From: Pseudogemmobacter sp044142105
GTDB taxonomy: Bacteria > Pseudomonadota > Alphaproteobacteria > Rhodobacterales > Rhodobacteraceae
Reading direction: 5' to 3'
Length of the DNA: 64,000 nt
NCBI RefSeq assembly: GCF_044142105.1
Contig: NZ_JBGTYM010000002.1
Coordinates: 496,001-560,000, forward strand
The notes beneath the pieces are model-generated. The model had not been told where the DNA came from and made no database searches. It saw only the letters and a list, made by a program, of their open reading frames with translations. The position numbers were made by a program, and so were the translations under genes. Positions 31,580-40,182 of this stretch are shown one piece after another. How positions within the stretch are numbered: the stretch's first letter is position 1; each line of letters starts with the position of its first letter.

Positions 31580-33532
31580 TCAGGCCGCCGCCGCAGCCGG
31601 ATCGACCAGCGCCACGATGTCGAGCATGATGCGGTTCAACTCGAAATCCTTGGGCGTGTAGACGGCGGCGACGCCCATGGCGCGCAGCTGGGTGGCGTCT
31701 TCGTCGGGGATGATGCCACCGACGACCACCGGCACATGCGACAGGCCCGCCGCGCGCATCCGCTCCATGGTCTCGGCGATCAGGGGCAGATGGCTGCCGG
31801 AGAGGATGGACAGGCCGACGACATGGGCCTCCTGATCCGCCGCCGCCGAGACGATTTCCTGCGGGGTCAGGCGGATGCCTTCGTAATGGATGTCCATGCC
31901 GCAATCGCGGGCGCGGGCGGCGATCTGTTCGGCGCCGTTGGAATGGCCGTCAAGGCCGGGCTTGCCGACGAGGAATTTCAGGCGGCGGCCCAGGGTCGAG
32001 GAGACGGCATCGACGGCGGCGCGGATCGGCTCGAGCCCTTCGGTGCGGTTCGAGGGGTTGCGCGAGACGCCGGTGGGGGCGCGGTATTCGCCGAAGGCGG
32101 CGCGGATCACGGCGGCCCATTCGCCGGTGGTGACGCCCGCCTTTGCGGCGGCGATCGAGGCGGGCATGATGTTTTCGCCCGCATCGGCGGCACGGCGCAG
32201 CCCGGCCAGCGCGGCGGTGATGGCGGCGGCGTCGCGGCTGGCGCGCCAGGCCTTGAGGCGGCTGATCTGGTCGGCCTCGGCATGGGGGTCGGCCTGCATG
32301 ATCGCGCCCTCGCCGGTGGTGAGCGGCGAAGGTTCGGTGGTGGTGAAGCGGTTGACGCCGACCACGGTCACCTCTTTCGCCTCAATCCGGGCGATGCGGT
32401 CGGAATTGGCCTCGACCAGGCGGGATTTCATGTAATCGATGGCGGCGACGGCCCCGCCCATGGCGTCGATCTGGGCCAGTTCGGCCCGGGCACCGTCTTT
32501 CAGCGCGGCGACCTTGCGGTCGATGGCGGGGTTGCCGTCGAAAAGATCGTCATATTCCAGAAGGTCGGTTTCATAGGCGAGGATCTGCTGCATCCTGAGC
32601 GACCATTGCTGATCCCAGGGCCGGGGCAGACCCAGCGCCTCGTTCCAGGCCGGAAGCTGGACGGCGCGGGCGCGGGCCTTTTTCGACAGGGTGACGGCCA
32701 GCATTTCCAGAAGGATACGATAGACGTTGTTTTCCGGCTGCTGTTCGGTGAGGCCCAGAGAATTGACCTGCACGCCATAGCGGAAGCGGCGGAATTTCTC
32801 ATCCACGATGCCGTAGCGGTCGCGCAGGATCTCGTCCCAGAGATCGGTGAAGGCGCGCATCTTGCACATCTCGGTCACGAAGCGGATGCCGGCATTGACG
32901 AAAAAGGAGATGCGGCCGCACATGGCCGGGAAATCGGCGGCCGGGACCTTGCCGCGCAGATCGTCCAGCACGGCGACGCCGGTGGCGAGCGCGAAGGCAA
33001 GCTCCTGTTCGGGCGTGGCTCCGGCTTCCTGCAGATGGTAGGAACACACGTTCATCGGGTTCCATTTCGGCAGGTGCTGGCCGGTATAGGCGGCGACATC
33101 GGTGATCAGGCGCAGGCTGGGTTTCGGCGGGCAGATATAGGTGCCGCGCGAGAGATATTCCTTGATGATGTCGTTCTGGACGGTGCCCTGGAGTTTGGCG
33201 ACATCGGCGCCCTGTTCCTGGGCGACGGCGATGTAGAGGGCCAGCAGCCAGGGGGCTGTGGCGTTGATCGTCATCGAGGTGTTCATCTCTTCGAGCGGGA
33301 TCTGGTCGAAGAGCGCGCGCATGTCGCCCAGATGGGCGATGGGGACGCCGACCTTGCCGACCTCGCCCTTCGCCCGGGGATCGTCGCTGTCATAGCCGGT
33401 CTGGGTCGGCAGGTCGAAGGCAACGGACAGGCCGGTCTGGCCCTTGGACAGATTGGTGCGATAAAGCGCGTTGGAGGCGGCGGCGGTGGAATGGCCGGCA
33501 TAGGTGCGGAAGAGCCAGGGTTTCTCGGTCAT
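31580..33532 (-). CDS. ecm: ethylmalonyl-CoA mutase (methylmalonyl-CoA mutase family)
   Basis: This 650-residue adenosylcobalamin enzyme rearranges (2R)-ethylmalonyl-CoA to (2S)-methylsuccinyl-CoA. The catalytic barrel starts PWLFRTYAGHSTAAASNALY and has FDLPTQTGYDSDDPRAKGEV and PPKPSLRLITDVAAY. The C-terminal B12 domain has the base-off DxHxxG motif in GKPGLDGHSNGAEQ, followed by GLSILSGSH and VVGGIIPDEDA. A single polypeptide of this size and the MeaA-like N-terminus match Ecm and not the longer MutA/B. ccrA 1.7 kb away supports the call. The family's AdoCbl reactivator is not in the window. Confidence 0.92.
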   Translation of the reverse strand: MTEKPWLFRTYAGHSTAAASNALYRTNLSKGQTGLSVAFDLPTQTGYDSDDPRAKGEVGKVGVPIAHLGDMRALFDQIPLEEMNTSMTINATAPWLLALYIAVAQEQGADVAKLQGTVQNDIIKEYLSRGTYICPPKPSLRLITDVAAYTGQHLPKWNPMNVCSYHLQEAGATPEQELAFALATGVAVLDDLRGKVPAADFPAMCGRISFFVNAGIRFVTEMCKMRAFTDLWDEILRDRYGIVDEKFRRFRYGVQVNSLGLTEQQPENNVYRILLEMLAVTLSKKARARAVQLPAWNEALGLPRPWDQQWSLRMQQILAYETDLLEYDDLFDGNPAIDRKVAALKDGARAELAQIDAMGGAVAAIDYMKSRLVEANSDRIARIEAKEVTVVGVNRFTTTEPSPLTTGEGAIMQADPHAEADQISRLKAWRASRDAAAITAALAGLRRAADAGENIMPASIAAAKAGVTTGEWAAVIRAAFGEYRAPTGVSRNPSNRTEGLEPIRAAVDAVSSTLGRRLKFLVGKPGLDGHSNGAEQIAARARDCGMDIHYEGIRLTPQEIVSAAADQEAHVVGLSILSGSHLPLIAETMERMRAAGLSHVPVVVGGIIPDEDATQLRAMGVAAVYTPKDFELNRIMLDIVALVDPAAAAA

Positions 33533-33566
33533 CTTCTTGTCTCCGGAACGCGGGGTGAATCGCCAG

Positions 33567-33578
33567 CGCGCAACTTTG
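33567..33578 (-). promoter_or_regulatory. CAAAGTTGCGCG motif before ecm
   Basis: On the minus strand CAAAGTTGCGCG lies 35 bp before the ecm ATG. It matches CAAAATTGCGCG before ccrA (35132-35143) at 11 of 12 positions. Both genes are in the ethylmalonyl-CoA pathway. The motif recalls the TTTGCAAA sites of the short-chain acyl-CoA regulators (ScfR family), but that link is inference. Confidence 0.45.
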
Positions 33579-33734
33579 TTTCGTCATCGTGGAGATAGGC
33601 GAAAGAATCGCACAATGTCAATCGCTGCGCTGCGGCGAGTTCGGCGACCGGGGGGCCGCCCTCGGACCGCGCGAGTGGTTTCGCCGAGATGAAGAAGGAT
33701 TGCCCGATCTTCGGGATGCTCTAGTCTGTGCCGC

Positions 33735-35102
33735 ATGTTCGGCAGGGTCGAGGTTCCGGTCTGGCTTCTGGTGCTGATCCTTGGCTTCGCCGCGATCAGT
33801 TTCGCCACGCATTTCCTGTTTCCCTCGGTGCGCTGGTTCTTTCGGCGGCGGGCCGAGCGGGCGCTGATGCGACTGAATGCGCAGCTGGACCGCAAGATCG
33901 ACCTGTTCAAGCTGGCGCAACGGTCGGACATGGTGGCGCGGCTGGCCTATGATGCGCGGGTGATGGAGGCGGCGGCAGAGCATGCGGCCGAGACGGGGGT
34001 GCCGGGCGAGGTCGCCTTCGAGGAGGCGCGGCGCTATGCGGGCGAGATCGTGCCGGGCTTTTCGGCGACGATCTATTTCGGCTTTGGCACGCGGGCGGCG
34101 AAAGCCCTGACGCGGCTTCTGTATCGGGTGCGGGTGGGCAAGGTCGATGCCGCCTTGGCCAAGATCGACCCGCGCGCGACGGTGGTCTTCGTGATGAATC
34201 ACCGCTCGAACATGGATTACGTTCTGGTGACCTGGCTGGTGGCGGGGCGCTCGGCGGTTTCCTACGCGGTGGGGGAATGGGCGCGGGTCTGGCCCTTGTC
34301 GGCGCTGGTGCGGTCGATGGGGGGCTATTTCATCCGGCGCAAGAGCCGCAATGCGCTCTATCGCAAGGTGCTGGCGCGCTATGTGCAGATGGCGGCGGAA
34401 GAGGGCACGACCCAGGCGATGTTCCCCGAGGGCGGGCTTTCGCTGGACGGGCGGATGGGCGCGGCACGGCTGGGGCTGATTTCCTATATCGTCGAGGGTT
34501 TCCGGCCCGAGGGTCGCGATGTGGTCTTCGTGCCGGTGGGCCTGGCCTATGACCGGGTGCTCGAGGATCGGGTCCTGGTCGAGGCGGCGCAGTCGGAGAC
34601 GCGGCGGTTCCGCAACCGGCCGCTCTGGGTGGCGTGGTGCGCGCTGGCCTATCTGTGGAAGCGCTGGCGCGGGCGGCTGCGCGGCTTCGGCACGGCGGCG
34701 GCGGGCTTCGGCGCGCCGGTCAGCCTGCGCGACTTTCTTGCGCAGGGTCATGCCGCCCCGGTCGAGGCGCTGGGCGGGCTGTTGATGCAGCGCATTGCCG
34801 GGGTGATCCCGGTCCTGCCCGTGCCCCTGGTGGCGGCGGCGTTGGGGCAGGGCGCGGCGAGCCGGGACGAATTGGCCCAGCGGGTGCAGGCGCTGGCGGC
34901 GCGGCTGGCGGCGGCGGGGGCGGTGCTGAAACTGCCGCCGCAAGGGGTGGAGCGGGTGCTGGAGGAAGGGCTGGTGCCGCTGATCGCGCGGGGGCTGGTG
35001 ACCAAGGATTTGCAGCCGGCGTCGGGCGAGGCGGCGCTTCTGGCCTTTTACGCCAATGCAGTGCCCGGCATTTCGGCTGACGCCGCGACGCAGCGGACAT
35101 AA
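33735..35102 (+). CDS. PlsB-like glycerol-3-phosphate acyltransferase family protein
   Basis: This 455-residue membrane-associated acyltransferase has an N-terminal hydrophobic helix (PVWLLVLILGFAAISFATHF). The PlsC/PlsB active site HX4D is in VVFVMNHRSNMDYVLVTW (about residues 150-167). Block II is GGYFIRRKSRN, and block III is AMFPEGGLSLDGR. A later pattern VFVPVGLAYDRVLED is typical of PlsB-like proteins. It probably acylates glycerol-3-phosphate or a related alcohol. It is divergent from ecm (202-bp gap) and 110 bp upstream of ccrA on the same strand. Confidence 0.85.
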   Translation: MFGRVEVPVWLLVLILGFAAISFATHFLFPSVRWFFRRRAERALMRLNAQLDRKIDLFKLAQRSDMVARLAYDARVMEAAAEHAAETGVPGEVAFEEARRYAGEIVPGFSATIYFGFGTRAAKALTRLLYRVRVGKVDAALAKIDPRATVVFVMNHRSNMDYVLVTWLVAGRSAVSYAVGEWARVWPLSALVRSMGGYFIRRKSRNALYRKVLARYVQMAAEEGTTQAMFPEGGLSLDGRMGAARLGLISYIVEGFRPEGRDVVFVPVGLAYDRVLEDRVLVEAAQSETRRFRNRPLWVAWCALAYLWKRWRGRLRGFGTAAAGFGAPVSLRDFLAQGHAAPVEALGGLLMQRIAGVIPVLPVPLVAAALGQGAASRDELAQRVQALAARLAAAGAVLKLPPQGVERVLEEGLVPLIARGLVTKDLQPASGEAALLAFYANAVPGISADAATQRT

Positions 35103-35124
35103 AATTACAAAAATACACTTTCTT

Positions 35125-35143
35125 ACTATTGCAAAATTGCGCG
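35125..35143 (+). promoter_or_regulatory. ACTATTGCAAAATTGCGCG element before ccrA
   Basis: The element lies 69 bp before the ccrA ATG. It contains CAAAATTGCGCG, shared with ecm, and ACTATTGCAAA, an 11-mer also present before the pirin gene (2827-2837). The surrounding gap is AT-rich compared with the window, as expected of a promoter. Confidence 0.5.
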
Positions 35144-35212
35144 ACCAATTTTAACTCTTGCCGCAAGCGCGCTGTGATTCTGCGGCGCGGCATGTCTGCG
35201 ATGGAGAGACGG

Positions 35213-36505
<1,293 letters not shown>

Positions 36506-36533
36506 GGCCGATCCGGGCTGAACGCTGAGACAG

Positions 36534-36560
36534 GCCGCCTGCCGCCCTGCAGGCGGCTTT
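36534..36560 (+). terminator. Rho-independent terminator after ccrA
   Basis: GCCGCCTGC (36534-36542) pairs with GCAGGCGGC (36549-36557) around a 6-nt loop and is followed by TTTGT. It lies 28 bp after the ccrA stop codon. Confidence 0.75.
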
Positions 36561-36649
36561 GTCATGGGCGCGGCGATCCCGCACTTTCGGCGGCGGGCGG
36601 GGTCTTCCCTCTCTGGTCCTTGGCGGGCCATGCGGATAGGGTCGCCGCC

Positions 36650-38173
36650 ATGCAGAGCGCGCTGACCCTTTCCGACGATCAGGCCGAGGCCTGGGACCGA
36701 CTGGCCCTTGAACTGGAGGGCCAGGGCGTCGATCTGGCCGAGGGCGTGCTGACGCCGCAGGCCGAGGGCAAGTCGATGGTCATGGCGGTGGTGGGCAAGG
36801 CGGGATCGGGCAAGACCCTGCTGTTGAGCGGGCTGTACAAGGCGCTGAAAGGCGCGGGGGTCGATATCGTCTCGGCCGATTGGGAAGGGCGGCGCAGGAA
36901 GGACCGCCGCACGCTGGCCATTCTGGCCCCGACCAACAAGGCGGCGAGCGTCTTGCGGCTGCGCGGCGTGCCGGCGACGACGATCCACCGCATCCTTTAT
37001 ACCCCGGTCTATGACCCGCAATACGAGAAGATCGCCGAATGGCTGTCGGGGCAGGCGGAGCGTCCGACGGTCGAGGGGCTGACCGATCAGGCGCTGGACC
37101 GGGCGCATGCCTTTTACCAGCAGGTGGCGTCCATTCCCGGCGCGCTTGCGGCGGCGGGCTTGCGCGGGTCGGATTTCATCACCGGCTGGAAGCGGCGCGA
37201 GGAGCCGCTGGACATGGGTTTCGTCGATGAGGCCTCGATGCTGGACGAGCGCCAGTTCAACGACCTGCGCGAGATCTTTCCGCGTCTGGTTCTGTTCGGC
37301 GATCCGGCCCAGCTTGCCCCGGTCGGACAATCGGGCGAGATGGTCTTCGACCGGCTGGGCGACAGCCGCAAGCTGATCTTGCACCGCATCCACCGCCAGA
37401 GCGAGGACAACCCGATCCTCGACCTGGCCCATGCCCTGGCCGATGACCGGCTGGGCTTCGAGGATTTCGAGGCGATGATCCGCGACCGGGCGGCGCGGGA
37501 TGACCGGGTGGTCTGGGCGGAACGTGTCGATGCCGATCTGATGGCGCGCTCGCCCGTGCTTGTCTGGCGCAATGTCACCCGGATCAAGCTGATCACCGCC
37601 TTTCGCGCCGCGCAGGGCGCGCCGGTCGATGACCTGATCCCGGGCGAGCCGCTGATCTGCGACGGGATCGAACTGCCGTTGAAGCATCGCAAGAAGCGGA
37701 TCGACCTCGAGGCGCGGGGGCTGATCAAGGGGGCGCAGGTGATCTATCTTGGTCCCGGCTCGCGCCCCGGTTTCGCGAAGCTGCATGTGCTGGGGGCCGA
37801 GGATCCGCAGCTTTCGGCGGCCTCGATCATCAAGATCGAGCGGCCCGAGGAGGAGGAACCCTTCATCCCCCATGCCGCGACCATGGGCGCGGCCTTCCTG
37901 CATGGCGCGGCGGTGACGATCCACAAGGCGCAGGGGTCGCAATGGCCGGAAGTGCAGGTCTTCGCCCCCGACCTTTGGGCGGCGGCGCAGGCGGGGCGCA
38001 GCGAGGCGGGCGTGCCGCTGTGGAAGCGGCTGGCCTATGTGGCGATCACCCGGGCCGAGACGCGGCTGCATTGGGTGGTGCGCAACCGGCTGGCGCTGCC
38101 CAAACGGGCGCTGGGCACCGAGGATCTGAAACAGGCGCCCGCGCCTCTAGCGCTGGCGGCGGACGAGGGCTAA
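36650..38173 (+). CDS. RecD/UvrD-like ATP-dependent DNA helicase
   Basis: This 507-residue superfamily 1 helicase has Walker A in VVGKAGSGKTLLLSGLYKAL (about residues 45-64), motif Ia in ILAPTNKAASVLRLRG with the STIHR-like TTIHRIL, Walker B as FVDEASMLDE, motif III GDPAQLAPVGQSGE, and the UvrD_C_2 motif VTIHKAQGSQWPEV with YVAITRAETRLHWVV near the C-terminus. It resembles single-subunit RecD-like proteins without RecB/C neighbours. The ATG at 36650 was chosen over a TTG at 36620. Its role in repair or recombination is inferred from the family. Confidence 0.88.
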   Translation: MQSALTLSDDQAEAWDRLALELEGQGVDLAEGVLTPQAEGKSMVMAVVGKAGSGKTLLLSGLYKALKGAGVDIVSADWEGRRRKDRRTLAILAPTNKAASVLRLRGVPATTIHRILYTPVYDPQYEKIAEWLSGQAERPTVEGLTDQALDRAHAFYQQVASIPGALAAAGLRGSDFITGWKRREEPLDMGFVDEASMLDERQFNDLREIFPRLVLFGDPAQLAPVGQSGEMVFDRLGDSRKLILHRIHRQSEDNPILDLAHALADDRLGFEDFEAMIRDRAARDDRVVWAERVDADLMARSPVLVWRNVTRIKLITAFRAAQGAPVDDLIPGEPLICDGIELPLKHRKKRIDLEARGLIKGAQVIYLGPGSRPGFAKLHVLGAEDPQLSAASIIKIERPEEEEPFIPHAATMGAAFLHGAAVTIHKAQGSQWPEVQVFAPDLWAAAQAGRSEAGVPLWKRLAYVAITRAETRLHWVVRNRLALPKRALGTEDLKQAPAPLALAADEG

Positions 38174-38202
38174 TCTCTGCCGCGCAATCAGGAGGTCCGC
38201 CC

Positions 38203-38439
38203 ATGTCGCTTGTCTTCGTCCAGATCCGCTGCACCCCGGGCAAGACCTATGATGTGGCCAATGAGATCTGGGACCGCGAGGTGGTGAGCGAGTTGTATTC
38301 GACCAGCGGCGATTTCGACCTTCTGGCCAAGGTCTATATCCCCGAGGGGCAGGATGTCGGGCATTTCCTCGCCTCGAAGCTGTTCGACATCGCGGGCATC
38401 CAGCAGACGCTGACCACGATGACCTTCAAGGCGTTCTGA
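38203..38439 (+). CDS. Lrp/AsnC ligand-binding domain protein
   Basis: This 78-residue protein corresponds to the RAM (AsnC C-terminal) domain only: VFVQIRCTPGKTYDVANEIW, SELYSTSGDFDLLAKVYIP, and a final IQQTLTTMTFKAF. It has no DNA-binding helix. Stand-alone RAM proteins form oligomers that bind amino acids. It starts 29 bp after the helicase gene with GGAGGTCCGCCC as ribosome binding site. Confidence 0.88.
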   Translation: MSLVFVQIRCTPGKTYDVANEIWDREVVSELYSTSGDFDLLAKVYIPEGQDVGHFLASKLFDIAGIQQTLTTMTFKAF

Positions 38440-38452
38440 CGGTTGGCAGAAC

Positions 38453-38597
38453 CCGGGGGTTTTGCACCCCCGGACCCCCGCAGGATATTTGGAAACAGAA
38501 GAAGCCGATCGGGCGGCGGGCGACCGGCCGCGATCCGTTGCGGCTGTCATTTCTTCTGTTCGCAAATATCCCGGGGGTCCGGGGGCTGGCCCCCGGG
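38453..38597. repeat. inverted pair of palindromic repeat units
   Basis: Two units of about 50 bp face each other tail to tail. The plus-strand unit (38453-38503) has hairpin CCGGGGG/CCCCCGG, then ACCCCCG, GGATATTTG and AACAGAAGAA. The minus-strand unit (38551-38597) has the same parts in the same order. A 47-bp centre separates them. A degenerate third copy lies at 4706-4755. The outer hairpins could terminate the two convergent genes, and the second one ends 2 bp from the pyrD stop codon. The structure resembles REP-type doublets. Confidence 0.75.
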
Positions 38598-38599
38598 GC

Positions 38600-39661
38600 T
38601 TACAGCCAGCGCGACCGGTCCGTTCCCACGGCGGCGCCAACCGAGGCGAAACCGTCGCGGGCGAGGAGCGCGTCGAGACCCCGGGCGATCTTCGGGGCGA
38701 GGCTGAGGCCGTGATAGACCATGGCGGTGTAGAGCTGCACGGCGCTCGCCCCGGCGCGGATCTTGGCATAGGCCTCTTCGGCCGAGGAAACGCCGCCGAC
38801 GCCGATCAGGGGCAGGCGGCCCTCGGTCAGCTGCGAGAGCCGGGCGAGGATGCGGGTCGAGCGCTCGAAGAGAGGGGCGCCGGAGAGGCCGCCCTGCTGG
38901 TCGCGGAAGGGCGAGCGTAGGCCGTCGCGCGCGAGCGTGGTATTGGTCGCGATGATGCCGGAGAGTTGCGCCGACACCGCCACTTCGGCGATCTGGGCCA
39001 GTTCGGGTTCCGACAGATCGGGGGCGATCTTGAGGAAGACCGGGATCGGACGCGGCAGTTCGGCGCGGGCCTGCATCACCCGATCAAGCAGCGCGGCCAG
39101 CGCGGCGGGGCCTTGCAGGTCGCGCAACTTCTCGGTGTTGGGGCTGCTGACATTGACGGTGGCGAAATCGACATGCGGGCCGCAATAGGCCAAGACGCGG
39201 GCGAAATCGCCGGCGCGGTCTTCCGAGGTCTTGTTGGCGCCGAGGTTCAGCCCGACCGGGACCGGGCCGCGCTGCCGTGCCGCAAGGCGGGCGGCGATCG
39301 GCTCCATGCCCTGATTGTTGAAGCCGAAGCGGTTGATCGCGGCGCGGTCTTCGGTGAGGCGCCAGAGCCGCGGGCGCGGATTGCCCTCTTGCGGCAGGGG
39401 CGTGGCGGCGCCGACCTCGAGAAAGCCGAAGCCCGCGCGGGACAGCTGTGCAACTGCCGTGGCGTTCTTGTCGAAGCCCGCGGCAAGGCCGATCGGGTTC
39501 AGAAGCGGCAGCCCGGCCAGCGTGCAGGCCAGGCGCGGCGTCGCGACCGGGCCGGGCAGCGGCGCAAGCCCGGTGCGCAGCGCCTTGAGCGCCAGACCAT
39601 GCGCGGTTTCCGGGTCGATGCGGCGCAGCGCGGCGAGGCCGAGGCTTTCGATCAGGCTCAT
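38600..39661 (-). CDS. pyrD: dihydroorotate dehydrogenase (quinone), class 2
   Basis: This 353-residue FMN enzyme of pyrimidine synthesis has the class 2 N-terminal amphipathic helix (MSLIESLGLAALRRIDPETA). The FMN/substrate sites include NPIGLAAGFDKNA, GFGFLEVGAATPLPQEGNPR, NRFGFNNQGM, the catalytic-Ser region VNVSSPNTEKLRDLQG, ATNTTLARDG and GVGGVSSAEEAYAKI. It uses the quinone pool at the inner membrane. The ATG at 39661 overlaps the stop codon of the DUF952 gene by 4 bp. Confidence 0.95.
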   Translation of the reverse strand: MSLIESLGLAALRRIDPETAHGLALKALRTGLAPLPGPVATPRLACTLAGLPLLNPIGLAAGFDKNATAVAQLSRAGFGFLEVGAATPLPQEGNPRPRLWRLTEDRAAINRFGFNNQGMEPIAARLAARQRGPVPVGLNLGANKTSEDRAGDFARVLAYCGPHVDFATVNVSSPNTEKLRDLQGPAALAALLDRVMQARAELPRPIPVFLKIAPDLSEPELAQIAEVAVSAQLSGIIATNTTLARDGLRSPFRDQQGGLSGAPLFERSTRILARLSQLTEGRLPLIGVGGVSSAEEAYAKIRAGASAVQLYTAMVYHGLSLAPKIARGLDALLARDGFASVGAAVGTDRSRWL

Positions 39662-39996
39662 ACCACGCCTTCGGGGAAGATATGGCCGGTGGCGCCGAGC
39701 GGCAGAGACTTGTCCCAGACCACTTCCGAGATCCGCAGGCTGCGATAGAGATGCGGGAACAGGGCGCCGCCGCGCGAGGCTTCCCATTTCAGTCCGGGGC
39801 CAAGATCTTCGGCGCGGAAGGCCACCAGCACCAGATCGCTTTCGGTCGCGAACCATTTCGCCGCCGTTTCGGCAACCTGCTGGGCCGTGGAGAAATGGAT
39901 GAAGCCATCGGCCAGATCGACCGGCGCGCCGAGCGTCTCGCCCGCGCTGCGGAAGGCATCCCATTCGGGGCGGCGGAAGATCTTGAAGATGAGCAT
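39658..39996 (-). CDS. DUF952 family protein
   Basis: This 112-residue protein has the DUF952 pattern LIFKIFRRPEWDAFRSAGET, then DLADGFIHFSTAQQVAETA, a conserved LKWEASRGGALFPHLYR and a final VVWDKSLPLG. The fold is related to glutathione S-transferase-like toxin domains in some databases, but no function is established. It is upstream of pyrD with a 4-bp overlap, so the two are cotranscribed. Confidence 0.88.
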   Translation of the reverse strand: MLIFKIFRRPEWDAFRSAGETLGAPVDLADGFIHFSTAQQVAETAAKWFATESDLVLVAFRAEDLGPGLKWEASRGGALFPHLYRSLRISEVVWDKSLPLGATGHIFPEGVV

Positions 39997-40061
39997 GGGG
40001 GCGGCTTTACCCCCGCCGCCCCGCCCGCGTCAATCGCGCAAGGGACGGTGGCCCGCGCGGG

Positions 40062-40079
40062 CTGTCATGCGCCTGTAGG
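40062..40079. promoter_or_regulatory. Pho-box-like direct repeat before phosphatase gene
   Basis: CTGTCAT-GCGC-CTGTAGG matches the PhoB pattern of two CTGTCAT-type units 11 bp apart (7 of 7 and 4 of 7). It lies about 105 bp before a 5'-nucleotidase-like gene and 35 bp before a TTGACA (40115-40120) that may be its -35. PhoB control is inferred from the match and from the gene's likely role. Confidence 0.45.
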
Positions 40080-40182
40080 ATTGGCGGCCTAGCACCGGGT
40101 CGGGGCCATGGGCTTTGACAGGCCGGTTTCCCCCGCACAATGTAACGGAATTGTAAAAGTCCAGCATCCAAGGAGAATCGAT

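Noticed and set aside
31523..33598. A 691-codon open frame antisense to ecm
   Set aside because: Same shadow pattern; the ecm frame carries all mutase and B12-domain motifs.
36620..36649. TTG start for the helicase at 36620
   Set aside because: A normal ATG at 36650 gives the complete helicase, and no ribosome binding site is seen before the TTG.
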